NCBI GenBank assembly: GCA_036496265.1
Contig: DASXLL010000294.1
Location: forward strand, 1-11,277
DNA: 11,277 nt
From: CAYLLN01 sp036496265
GTDB lineage: Bacteria; Planctomycetota; Planctomycetia; Pirellulales; Pirellulaceae
Reading direction: 5' to 3'
Shown here piece after piece: positions 1 through 5,658 of the stretch (its first letter is position 1; each line of letters begins with the position of its first letter). Both the position numbers and the translations under genes were made by a program. The notes beneath the pieces are model-generated. The model saw nothing but the letters and a program-made list of their open reading frames with translations, was not told the DNA's origin and ran no database searches.

Positions 1-1
1 A

Positions 2-502
2 GACGCCTCCGCATTAACGATTTACGAGTTCTTAGCGCGCGTCGTCATCCGCGGCGTCGTGATTGTGAAGCAGGGTCGGCCGACGGGTTTGATTACCCGC
101 GGTTGCGTGCTGCGGTTCTTTATGAATCTGCTGGCCGCGAAATGCACGAGCGGCGTGTTTCCGGAAGTCGATACGGCAGCGAGTGAGCTGGTCGAGCGGA
201 TGGGCCATGCCAGCGTGCATGACCGGATCGCGAAGACGGTCCGTTCGCTGGCAGCCGAGGCTCGCGACATGGAATCGCGGCTGGGCGATAGCGACGACGA
301 CTTCGTTCCGTGCGTGGTCGGCGGGGCGTCGCGGGTGCAGGAGCTGGTGATCGATTTGCTGGCCATTTCGCGGTATGCCCAAAGCTGGGATTCGTCGCAA
401 ATTGAGCCCCGGGAAAGTGCGGAAGTGGCTGGCGCCATGAGGTTTGCGCTCGCGACGGCGGGGCCTGGTCGGACGGCCGGGGATGATGGCTTGGTGCCCT
501 AG
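2..502 (+). CDS. C-terminal part of a protein with a CBS-like end (5' truncated by window edge)
   Basis: The reading frame is open from the first complete codon of the window and stops at TAG 500-502, giving 166 visible residues; the true start lies to the left. The first ~40 residues (ALTIYEFLARVV, then VVIVKQGRPTGLITRGCVL) have the shape of the second half of a CBS domain: helix, hydrophobic strand, 'GRPTGLITRG' turn, helix. CBS domains bind adenine nucleotides and regulate attached enzymes or signalling domains. The rest (to RVQELVIDLLAISRYAQ) is helical and soluble, with no membrane segment and no catalytic motif I recognise. The partner domain is outside the window, so the overall job is unknown; a response regulator or cyclic-nucleotide signalling protein is one possibility. 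The stop codon lies in the loop of a terminator, which supports this as the real gene end. A 219-residue antisense frame here is a shadow. Confidence 0.6.
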   Translation, partial: DASALTIYEFLARVVIRGVVIVKQGRPTGLITRGCVLRFFMNLLAAKCTSGVFPEVDTAASELVERMGHASVHDRIAKTVRSLAAEARDMESRLGDSDDDFVPCVVGGASRVQELVIDLLAISRYAQSWDSSQIEPRESAEVAGAMRFALATAGPGRTAGDDGLVP

Positions 503-528
503 AACGCCCACGCCAAGCCGGTTTTTTT
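488..528 (+). terminator. Intrinsic terminator overlapping the stop codon of the first gene
   Basis: GGCTTGGTG (488-496) pairs with CGCCAAGCC (511-519), a 9-bp stem with one G-T wobble. The 14-nt loop contains the TAG stop codon (500-502). The stem is followed by GG and a run of seven T (522-528), the layout of a Rho-independent terminator. It ends the transcript of the left-edge gene. Confidence 0.8.
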
Positions 529-838
529 GCTGCCGCCGAATTTTTTCCGGATTCCCGCGAACCTTTCCATTTTGCTGGCACTCTTGCTGGCGACTTCGAT
601 CAAAAGCGGCTGGCAGCAGGCTGTACAAGCGTTGCCCGGCCCCCTTTGTCGAGGTAGTATTCAGACTTGAAGACTGGTGAACCGCCAGCACGGCAGCCGA
701 TAACCACCGATTGCAGAGGAAATGCCGATTTTTCGGCCCTCTGCGACGGGTCGGACGGCGGCTGTGGCCGTTCGCCGGCTAGAAATATCGTTTCATTCCT
801 TTCTGCTTCATGCGCGCAAGCGCTTGAGGAGGATCCCA
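503..838. other. Gene-free stretch between the left-edge gene and the 105-aa ORF
   Basis: Apart from the T-run of the terminator at its left end and the ribosome binding site at its right end, I see no gene here. Short frames on both strands lack ribosome binding sites and look like shadows. No convincing -35/-10 pair stands out, although a promoter for the following ORF must lie here if that ORF is expressed. An AT-richer patch at about 780-810 (around TAGAAATATCG) is the most promoter-like part. Confidence 0.5.
827..832 (+). promoter_or_regulatory. Shine-Dalgarno AGGAGG deciding the start at 839
   Basis: A perfect AGGAGG lies 6 nt before ATG 839. The open frame continues upstream to 722, but that upstream ATG has nothing comparable, so 839 is the chosen start. 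Confidence 0.8.
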
Positions 839-1156
839 ATGCGTAGCGTCATCAACACCACCGCCAACGTCACGACGAATGCGATTGTCAATCGCACGGT
901 CCGTACGGTTCTGGCCGGCGTTGATGCCATGCGCGCCTCCTCTGCGCATCATTTGCGCCTCTATACCAGCGCGGCACGGACCGCGCCAGCACCGCAGGGC
1001 TGGTTTGCTGCCGACGGCCAACTGCCGTTCGCCGGCAAACAAAAGCCGGCGGGCACGGGGAAAAGTCCCGGCCGCAGCGAACTTAGTCGCTGCTCGCGCC
1101 GGGAGACATCCCGGTGCCGGCGTCCGCGGGTCTCAAGCTGTATAGCGAGATCTTAG
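839..1156 (+). CDS. Hypothetical 105-aa basic protein, unrecognised
   Basis: I do not recognise this protein. The start is supported by a perfect AGGAGG with a 6-nt spacer. The first ~55 codons have strong G/C bias in the third position, as expected for a translated gene of this genome. The N-terminus is rich in Thr, Asn and Val (MRSVINTTANVTTNAIV) and contains VRTVLAGVDAM, suggesting a short amphipathic helix. The second half is rich in Arg, Pro, Ser and Cys (RCSRRETSRCRR) and looks low-complexity, so the conserved part may be only the first half. There is no clear signal peptide or membrane segment. It precedes an ECF-type sigma factor on the same strand by 217 nt, separated by a hairpin overlapping its stop codon. 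It could be a small protein linked to the sigma factor, a leader-type ORF, or chance coding in a long 5' leader. Confidence 0.5.
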   Translation: MRSVINTTANVTTNAIVNRTVRTVLAGVDAMRASSAHHLRLYTSAARTAPAPQGWFAADGQLPFAGKQKPAGTGKSPGRSELSRCSRRETSRCRRPRVSSCIARS

Positions 1157-1193
1157 GCACTGTAGGGACGCCCTCTGTGGCGTTCCGCAGCCT
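1155..1193 (+). repeat. REP-like imperfect hairpin over the stop codon of the 105-aa ORF
   Basis: GGGACGCC (1165-1172) pairs with GGCGTTCC (1179-1186) around a 6-nt loop, with one G-T pair. The stem continues outward through CTG/CAG (1160-1162 with 1188-1190) and AGG/CCT (1155-1157 with 1191-1193), interrupted by small bulges. It starts within the stop codon of the preceding ORF. No T-run follows, so it is more like a dispersed palindromic element or an RNA-processing or attenuation structure than a standard terminator. Confidence 0.5.
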
Positions 1194-1361
1194 GAGATTC
1201 CTAACAGCCCGACAGCGGATGCCAGCCGAGCGGCCTCGCGGTGATTGACCGCGAACAAGCCACTCGCCGCTGCGATTCGCTGTTCTTCGTTGATTCCCGC
1301 GTTTGCCCGCACCGGGCTGTTTTGCCCCGAGGTGTGCTTGCACTTGTTTTCGAAGCAGTTT

Positions 1362-1365
1362 GGAG
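1362..1365 (+). promoter_or_regulatory. Shine-Dalgarno GGAG for the sigma factor
   Basis: GGAG lies 8 nt before ATG 1374 and selects this start over the in-frame TTG at 1245. Upstream in the 217-nt leader there is also a short stem GCCCG/CGGGC (1305-1309 with 1313-1317) followed by TGTTTTG, which could form a weak pause or attenuator. Confidence 0.55.
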
Positions 1366-1373
1366 CCTTTCCC

Positions 1374-1970
1374 ATGACTACCTGCACGCTGGATAACGCG
1401 GTTCGTACCGCCAAAAATAGCGACAACACCGAGCTGATCGAGCTGGTGCGCGCCGCGCAGTGCGGCGACCGCCAGGCTTTCGGCGATCTGTTCGAGCGCT
1501 TCGAGCGGCACGTCATGGCAATCGCTCTGCGCCGCCTCGGCGATTTCGCCGAGGCCCAGGAGCTGTGCCAGGACGTCTTCATCCAAGCGATGAAGAAAAT
1601 CAGTCAGCTCCGCGAGCCCGAGGCCTTCGCTGGATGGCTGCGGTCGATCACGAACCGGATGGCGATCAATCGCATGATCCGCCGGCCGGCTGATCGTGCG
1701 ATCGAAAACGAGACGCTCGATCGTAACTGCGTCGAGACGCGGACGCCGCTGACGATGGCCATCGACGGCGAGCGGGCCCGCGAGGTCCGCCGGGGCCTCA
1801 AGGCCCTGCGGCGGCTCGATCGCGAGACGCTCGTGGCGTTCTACGTCCGCGGCCAGTCGCTGATCGAGATGTCCGACTCCTTCGACGCCCCCGTCGGCAC
1901 CATCAAGCGCCGGCTGCACGTCGCGCGGAAGCGCCTGGCGAAGCATGTTGAAGCCGTTGCCGCGGTGTAA
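1374..1970 (+). CDS. ECF-type RNA polymerase sigma factor (sigma-70 family)
   Basis: This 198-aa protein directs RNA polymerase core to a specific set of promoters. Sigma region 2 spans about residues 30-102: AFGDLFERFERHVMAIALRRLGD (core binding), then AQELCQDVFIQAMKKISQLREPEAFAGWL and NRMAINRMIRR (the -10 recognition helices). Region 4 spans about 135-190, with LDRETLVAFYVRGQSLIEMSDSF and the helix-turn-helix VGTIKRRLHVARKRLAKHV. Length and the two-domain layout without region 3 fit the ECF group. The start ATG 1374 has GGAG 8 nt upstream; an in-frame extension to TTG 1245 adds 43 residues that do not resemble a sigma factor. No anti-sigma gene is adjacent: the next gene follows a terminator and is not membrane-bound. 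What activates the factor and what it controls are not visible. A 287-residue antisense frame here is a shadow. Confidence 0.92.
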   Translation: MTTCTLDNAVRTAKNSDNTELIELVRAAQCGDRQAFGDLFERFERHVMAIALRRLGDFAEAQELCQDVFIQAMKKISQLREPEAFAGWLRSITNRMAINRMIRRPADRAIENETLDRNCVETRTPLTMAIDGERAREVRRGLKALRRLDRETLVAFYVRGQSLIEMSDSFDAPVGTIKRRLHVARKRLAKHVEAVAAV

Positions 1971-2000
1971 GTGAGCGGCACTCAGTTATTCCGTTCAACA

Positions 2001-2041
2001 GGGCGGCGGCAGGTGCAATCCTCCCGCCGCCCACTTTGTTT
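2001..2041 (+). terminator. Intrinsic-type terminator after the sigma factor
   Basis: GGGCGGCGG (2001-2009) pairs perfectly with CCGCCGCCC (2024-2032). After one C-C mismatch the stem continues with AGG/CCT (2011-2013 with 2020-2022) around a 6-nt loop. A T-rich tail (ACTTTGTTT) follows. It lies 30 nt after the sigma stop codon and ends just before the next gene, so it probably separates the two transcription units. Confidence 0.75.
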
Positions 2042-2052
2042 CGAGATCGATC

Positions 2053-2487
2053 ATGGGCCGCTTTCATCAACCTTTGACGGCAGAAACTTACATTCGTTTC
2101 GTCGTCGGGACCGAAGACGAGCATGCTGACAGCCTGGACGGCTTGTTCGTCGAATGTCGACTCTTGCGTGATGACCACCAACTCGAACCACACGAGGCCG
2201 ACTGGCTGGAGCAAATCTACGACTGGTTCAACACCGAACTTCCTTGCCCGCCCTTTCGCAGGCGCCGATTTTCCACTGACGCCGTCACTTGGTTCCGATC
2301 TTCCGCCATCCGCTTTATCACGCGAATGTGGGAATTCGCGGCGTTGCTGCGCGATCATGGCCGACCCGTCCGGCTCTTAAAGACCGACCATCCCGGATTT
2401 ATTTGTTACGAGGATCCATACCAGGTCGTTGCAGAGCCGTGGCGGATGCGGCGACGAAGACTGCGGTGCCGCAGCAGTCTCGAATGA
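2053..2487 (+). CDS. Conserved hypothetical protein, 144 aa (planctomycete type)
   Basis: This is a small soluble protein of unknown function, rich in acidic, aromatic and arginine residues. Residues 10-60 (ETYIRFVVGTEDEHADSLDGLF, then LEPHEADWLEQIYDWFN) look like an alpha/beta or helical segment, followed by a PCPPFRRRRF turn and a helix (AVTWFRSSAIRFITRMWEFAALL, residues 77-99). The C-terminal block, residues 104-130 (RPVRLLKTDHPGF, YEDPYQVVAEPW), is one I associate with a recurrent planctomycete hypothetical family; this is memory, not a search. There is no signal peptide, membrane segment or catalytic motif. The start ATG 2053 has only a weak purine stretch (CGAGATCG) upstream. It is separated from the sigma factor by a terminator and converges on the serine hydrolase gene with 29 nt between stop codons. 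The highly basic last 15 residues may be a divergent tail. Confidence 0.75.
   Translation: MGRFHQPLTAETYIRFVVGTEDEHADSLDGLFVECRLLRDDHQLEPHEADWLEQIYDWFNTELPCPPFRRRRFSTDAVTWFRSSAIRFITRMWEFAALLRDHGRPVRLLKTDHPGFICYEDPYQVVAEPWRMRRRRLRCRSSLE
2458..2480. repeat. Inverted repeat at the convergent gene ends
   Basis: AGACTGC (2458-2464) pairs with GCAGTCT (2474-2480) around a 9-nt loop, with an alternative shorter palindrome CTGCGGTGCCGCAG inside. It lies in the last codons of the 144-aa gene, between two converging genes. There is no T-run on either strand, so a terminator role is only possible, not shown. Confidence 0.3.
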
Positions 2488-2516
2488 GGCTCTAAGCTTG
2501 CGGGCGGCGATGAAAG

Positions 2517-3590
2517 CTATTCCGACTTTGCGTCACTGCCGGCCAACGCGATTTTCGCCAGCTCGTGGCTGATTTTCTCGACCTGGGTCGGCACCACATT
2601 GCACAGCACTATCACCACCAGCTTGTCGTCGGGATAGCGAATGACTGAGCTTTGGAAGCCGTGAATCCCGCCGCCGTGACTGATCTCTTTGTGCCCATCC
2701 GTCTCGCGAATGAACCACCCGAAACCGTAAGACGCCTTGCCGGGCGTGAACATCAATTCGTATGACTCCGGGCTGATCAACTTACCGGCCAATAGCGCCT
2801 GGTCCCATTTCGACAGGTCGTTGACCGTCGAATACAGCGCCCCGGCTGCATGCGGCCAGCTCATGTCGATATACGGCGCGTTCGCCAGTAGCACGAGCGT
2901 CCGCGAGTATCCCGCAGCACGGCGTGGCAAAATCGCGCCGTTGTGATCGTAGCCGGTGTCGTCCATCTCCAGCGGCTCAAAAATGTTCCGCTTCAGAAAC
3001 GTCGCGTAATCGTGCCCGGATGCCCGTTCAATGATCTTCCCAAGCACGATATAAGCCGAATTGCTGTAAGCGAATCGCTCGCCCGGCTCGAATTCCAGTG
3101 GCTTGTCGTTGAACGATGCGATCACCTCATCGAGCGTCGCCGGCAGGCGCACGGTTCGCGTCATCATCTGTGGAAAACTCGTATAGCTCGGAATGCCCGA
3201 TGTGTGATTGAGCAAATGGCGAATCGTGATCTTCTCCCACGCCACAGGCGAGTTTTCCAAGTGCTTGCTGACCGGATCATCGACCGCGATCTTTCCTTGT
3301 TCCGCCAAAATCATGATTGCCATCGCCGTGAACTGCTTTGTGACGGAACCAATTCGGAACTTCGTGTCCACGGTGTTCGGCACGTCGAGCTCGTAATTCG
3401 CCTTGCCATAAGCCTCGCGAAGCACTATCTGCCCATCCTTGGCAACCAAAACCGAACCACTGAACGCTCCATATACCGCGACGCCCGCCATGTGGGCCTT
3501 TAGCTTAGCGCCGAGGTCATCCGCCAACCCATGAGCAGACAGGACCTGAATCAGTGCTAAGGACGAGACCAAACGCGTGTTTCTAAGCAT
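2517..3590 (-). CDS. Secreted serine hydrolase, beta-lactamase/class C-esterase fold
   Basis: This 357-aa protein belongs to the beta-lactamase-related serine hydrolases (class C beta-lactamases, D-aminopeptidases, esterases and penicillin-binding-protein-like enzymes). All three active-site motifs are present: S82-V-T-K85 (nucleophile serine and lysine), Y175-S-N177, and H305-G-G-G308 in place of the KTG box. An N-terminal signal peptide (positively charged MLRNTR, hydrophobic stretch, Ala-rich cleavage region near residue 23) predicts export. Flanking family features include GSVLVAKDG, IRHLLNHTSGIPSY, PGERFAYSNSAYIVLGKIIE and GYGFGW-like GFGWFI. The start ATG at 3590 has GAGGTCAGG just upstream. 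It stands alone on its strand, 366 nt downstream of the MoxR-DUF58 operon terminator. The HxG third motif is typical of esterase/peptidase members rather than true antibiotic-resistance beta-lactamases. Substrate cannot be told from sequence. Confidence 0.93.
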   Translation of the reverse strand: MLRNTRLVSSLALIQVLSAHGLADDLGAKLKAHMAGVAVYGAFSGSVLVAKDGQIVLREAYGKANYELDVPNTVDTKFRIGSVTKQFTAMAIMILAEQGKIAVDDPVSKHLENSPVAWEKITIRHLLNHTSGIPSYTSFPQMMTRTVRLPATLDEVIASFNDKPLEFEPGERFAYSNSAYIVLGKIIERASGHDYATFLKRNIFEPLEMDDTGYDHNGAILPRRAAGYSRTLVLLANAPYIDMSWPHAAGALYSTVNDLSKWDQALLAGKLISPESYELMFTPGKASYGFGWFIRETDGHKEISHGGGIHGFQSSVIRYPDDKLVVIVLCNVVPTQVEKISHELAKIALAGSDAKSE

Positions 3591-3800
3591 GCCTGACCTC
3601 TTATGCGTCCAACGAACGGGGCGAACAATGTCAGTGAGACGCCAGCTGGAAAACTATTTTCAAAAATCTGGCCCGGTTTTTGGCCCGAATTGCAATATAG
3701 CTATAGGAGCCTCACGCTGTCCGCCCAATGCCCAGGCGGCTGCTCCCTACGCCCAAACTGCGCACCGATACCGCCAATCCTCCAATTACTATTCCGCCAG

Positions 3801-3863
3801 AAAGCTCACCAAACACTCACCAAAGCTCACCACAACGCCCAAAAAGCTCACCAAGCACTCACC
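3801..3863. repeat. Three tandem 21-bp repeats made of ~10.5-bp half units
   Basis: The 63 bp divide into three 21-bp units (3801-3821, 3822-3842, 3843-3863). Each starts with an identical AAAGCTCACC. In units 1 and 3 this is followed by AA(A/G)CACTCACC, a related 11-bp half unit; in unit 2 the second half is degenerate (ACAACGCCCAA). The pattern is therefore 10, 11, 10, 11, 10, 11 bp, close to one DNA helical turn per half unit, placing the A-tracts and CTCACC boxes on one face of the helix. It sits 211-273 bp upstream of the hydrolase start. Confidence 0.85.
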
Positions 3864-3920
3864 GCACGGCGCCCTTGCCCACCAACGACTTAGCCGTGTC
3901 ACGAGTAGCCAAAAGTAGTA

Positions 3921-3953
3921 GAAAAAAATCTTGGAGCGGCGAAGCTCTTCGCC
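3921..3953 (-). terminator. Candidate terminator of the MoxR-DUF58 operon
   Basis: Read on the - strand, just after the DUF58 stop codon, a near-perfect palindrome GGCGAAGAGCTTCGCC (3938-3953) can form a 6-bp stem with a 4-nt loop. It is followed 9-10 nt later by seven T (complement of the A-run 3922-3928). The gap between stem and T-run is longer than in a classical terminator, so efficiency is uncertain, but the position is right for the end of this operon. Confidence 0.55.
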
Positions 3954-3956
3954 AGA

Positions 3957-4865
3957 TTAGCGGCCCCGGCCGATCAGACTTCGCTTGTTGAGATAATCGA
4001 TGAGCTGATCGCGGGGACTCTCGCTCGTATCGATCAGCACCCGCTCGCAGCCGTTGCGCTCGACGATTGCATCCAGTTGCTGCGCGTGATCATGAACGGC
4101 CTCCAAATACGCTGCCCGCAGATCATCCGTCTGACCGAGCAGTTCACCATGATCTTCCAGCCCCACAAACTTCACCATCCCGCCCAACTCGAACGTCAGC
4201 TCTTCATGATGCATGACTTGAAACAAAACAACTTCATGGTGGTCATAACGCAACCGCTGCAGCACCGGCTCCAACTCTCCCACGTCCCCGAAACAATCGC
4301 TGAAGATCATCACGATCTCCCGACGACCCAACCGACCGGCGATCTCCGTCAAACACCGGCTAAGGCCCGTTTTTTCGACTGGATCGACCCGATCGAGGTG
4401 CTCCGTCATTCGCACCACTTGCGCCATTGAATTGCTCGGCGCGACGAAGCCGCGAACCCGATCGTCGAACGTGAACAGCGAAACTTTGTCGCTCTGCCGA
4501 ATCACGGAATAGCCCAGCGCCATCGCAATTTGCGACGCATACAGCAGTTTTTGCTGTCCGCCTTCGCCATACCGCATCGACGCGCTCACATCGAGCACCA
4601 AATGGCAGACGAAATTCGTCTCCAGCTCGTACTGTTTAACAAAATATTTGTCGCGATTGAAATAGACCCGCCAATCGACATGCCGCGGATCATCCCCCGG
4701 CACATATTCCCGATGCCCCGCAAACTCCACCGCAAACCCGGAGAGCGGCGACTTATGCGCCCCCGCCAAGTTTCCAATCACCAGATTCTTCGGCTCAATG
4801 TGCCGGCTGGCGACGTGCGTGAGCACTTCGGGATCGAGATAGCGGGAGAGAATCGATTTGGCCAT
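3957..4865 (-). CDS. DUF58 family protein with von Willebrand factor A-like domain
   Basis: This 302-aa soluble protein has the DUF58 signature at residues 50-84 (GHREYVPGDDPRHVDWRVY, then KYFVKQYELETN) followed by a von Willebrand A fold. The metal-site motif is D92-V-S94-A-S96, with a further acidic S189-D190 in the IVMIFSDCFGD strand. DUF58 proteins are encoded beside MoxR ATPases and are thought to present substrates to them or act with them in protein or metal-centre maturation; that role is family knowledge. There is no membrane segment, so this is a short cytoplasmic form. The start ATG 4865 lies 2 nt after the PIN toxin stop, with AGGTGAG 11 nt upstream inside the toxin gene, so translation is probably coupled. 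Its expected partner MoxR is two genes upstream, across the toxin-antitoxin pair. It is the last gene of the operon. Confidence 0.93.
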   Translation of the reverse strand: MAKSILSRYLDPEVLTHVASRHIEPKNLVIGNLAGAHKSPLSGFAVEFAGHREYVPGDDPRHVDWRVYFNRDKYFVKQYELETNFVCHLVLDVSASMRYGEGGQQKLLYASQIAMALGYSVIRQSDKVSLFTFDDRVRGFVAPSNSMAQVVRMTEHLDRVDPVEKTGLSRCLTEIAGRLGRREIVMIFSDCFGDVGELEPVLQRLRYDHHEVVLFQVMHHEELTFELGGMVKFVGLEDHGELLGQTDDLRAAYLEAVHDHAQQLDAIVERNGCERVLIDTSESPRDQLIDYLNKRSLIGRGR

Positions 4866-4867
4866 TG

Positions 4868-5281
4868 CTATCGTCGCTCACCTTTTGTGTTGCGCAATAG
4901 GCATCGAAATCCTTCCTGTTCGAAATGTCGGTCGGTGGTGAGCGCGTCGGAGAAATGGCTCTGTTGCATGATGACGAAGCTGGCTGCGTCGCATAACGAA
5001 TAGGTCTTGTCTGAGCGGGCCATGAGCAGATCAAGAGCTTGACGGTGCAAATCTTCAGTGATCCATCGTACTTCGACTTCTCCGGCATCGAGGAGACGTT
5101 CAGAAAACTCAAGGGCCACATCCCTGCGGACGCCACGTGTGTGGGCAACCGCAATAAACTCCGCCAGTATGTAACTATGAGTTACTCGGGGCGTCGTCTT
5201 CAAATACAAGTCGACAGCCGCTTCGTGTTCCGCCTCGCTGTGACGGACGATCGCCAAAAGACCCGAAGTGTCGAGGAGCAT
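4868..5281 (-). CDS. PIN-domain ribonuclease toxin (VapC-like)
   Basis: This 137-aa protein is a full-length PIN domain, the metal-dependent RNase fold of VapC-type toxins that cleave tRNA, rRNA or mRNA. The acidic active-site residues are all present: D4 (MLLDTSGLLAI), E41 (SYILAEFIAVA), D98 (YSLCDAASFVIM) and D117 (ALTTDRHFEQEGF). The toxin therefore looks intact. The start codon overlaps the antitoxin stop by one nucleotide (TAATG), and no good ribosome binding site of its own is visible, as expected for translational coupling that keeps toxin production below antitoxin. Its stop codon is only 2 nt before the DUF58 start. It lies between the MoxR and DUF58 genes, an unusual place for a toxin. 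A non-toxin PIN RNase role in regulating the operon is possible but not suggested by anything in the sequence. Confidence 0.9.
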   Translation of the reverse strand: MLLDTSGLLAIVRHSEAEHEAAVDLYLKTTPRVTHSYILAEFIAVAHTRGVRRDVALEFSERLLDAGEVEVRWITEDLHRQALDLLMARSDKTYSLCDAASFVIMQQSHFSDALTTDRHFEQEGFRCLLRNTKGERR

Positions 5282-5562
5282 TAGTCGGACAGCCCACGGG
5301 CGTATTCGTTGGCAAGTTGGGCGTCAATTTCCTCATTGTCGAGCCCGGTCGCGGGACCTCGGTCGGCTCCAAACATGGCGCGGAAAGCTTCGACTTTGTC
5401 TTTGTCGGCTTCTTTGTCCCCGTCCACGCGAGGCGGCGAGCCAAAGCGCTCTCGCAATGTCGACGCCGCCAAGGTCGCCGGGTCGCTGCCTTGCATCGCA
5501 GCTTGGTGCTTAATTGCGACAAACAAAGATTCAGGAATTTCCAACTTCAAGGTATGGCTCAT
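5281..5562 (-). CDS. Ribbon-helix-helix-type antitoxin paired with the PIN toxin
   Basis: This 93-aa protein begins with a short strand of alternating hydrophobic residues (HTLKLEIP, residues 3-10), followed by two helices (ESLFVAIKHQAAMQG and DPATLAASTLRERFG), the layout of Arc/CopG-type DNA-binding antitoxins. The C-terminal part (about 57-93, with FRAMFG and GLDNEEIDAQLANEYARGL) would bind and mask the PIN toxin. The frame can be extended to TTG 5631 (116 aa), but the predicted promoter lies inside that extension and the extra residues look non-conserved, so ATG 5562 is preferred; its ribosome binding site is weak (GGTGGGTG). The stop codon overlaps the toxin start. It probably represses its own promoter, alone and with the toxin. 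The family assignment rests on pattern, not on a search. Confidence 0.82.
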   Translation of the reverse strand: MSHTLKLEIPESLFVAIKHQAAMQGSDPATLAASTLRERFGSPPRVDGDKEADKDKVEAFRAMFGADRGPATGLDNEEIDAQLANEYARGLSD

Positions 5563-5592
5563 CGCGCACCCACCATCTTTGGCGACTTTCCT

Positions 5593-5621
5593 ATTGTACT
5601 CACCGTTTGAATACCGGTCAC
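5593..5621 (-). promoter_or_regulatory. Candidate promoter and operator of the toxin-antitoxin pair
   Basis: On the - strand GTGACC (-35, 5616-5621) and TACAAT (-10, 5593-5598) are separated by exactly 17 bp, a good sigma70-type match (4/6 and 5/6). Transcription would start near 5586, about 25 nt before the antitoxin ATG. The direct repeat TGACC-AAGGG-TGACC (10-bp spacing) overlaps the -35, and an imperfect inverted repeat CCGGT...ACGG lies in the spacer; either could be the antitoxin operator. Confidence 0.6.
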
Positions 5622-5658
5622 CCTTGGTCAACGGCAGGAAAATGCGTTGGACAGTTCG

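Larger units (their letters stand above)
3591..3956. other. Gene-free region upstream of the serine hydrolase, with repeat array and terminator
   Basis: No credible gene lies here; + strand frames of 87-113 residues have no ribosome binding site and run through the repeat. From left to right it holds the hydrolase ribosome binding site, an AT-rich patch with the palindrome TATAGCTATA (around 3695-3704), a small CCGCC/GGCGG inverted repeat near 3721-3739, the phased 63-bp repeat array (3801-3863) and the DUF58 terminator (3921-3953). The hydrolase promoter must be here, but I cannot identify a convincing -35/-10 pair. Confidence 0.55.

Noticed and set aside
32..691. 219-residue open frame on the - strand
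   Set aside because: It lies antisense to the better-supported left-edge gene and its terminator, has no ribosome binding site and shows Arg/Pro/His-rich shadow composition.
1245..1373. N-terminal extension of the sigma factor from TTG 1245
   Set aside because: The 43 added residues do not resemble a sigma domain, and GGAG with 8-nt spacing supports ATG 1374.
1083..1946. 287-residue open frame on the - strand over the sigma factor
   Set aside because: It is the antisense shadow of the G/C-biased sigma gene, whose domains are clear; no ribosome binding site and Asp/Leu/Arg-rich shadow composition.
3801..3863. Possible CRISPR array
   Set aside because: Repeats are directly adjacent 21-bp units without unique spacers, there are only three, and no cas genes are near.
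3577..3918. 113-residue + strand frame running through the 21-bp repeat
   Set aside because: The repeat keeps all three + frames open because 21 is a multiple of 3. No ribosome binding site precedes ATG 3577 or 3628, and it starts inside the hydrolase gene on the other strand.
5563..5631. Longer antitoxin start at TTG 5631
   Set aside because: The extension covers the predicted promoter, has a poor start codon and adds 23 residues unlike the ribbon-helix-helix N-terminus.
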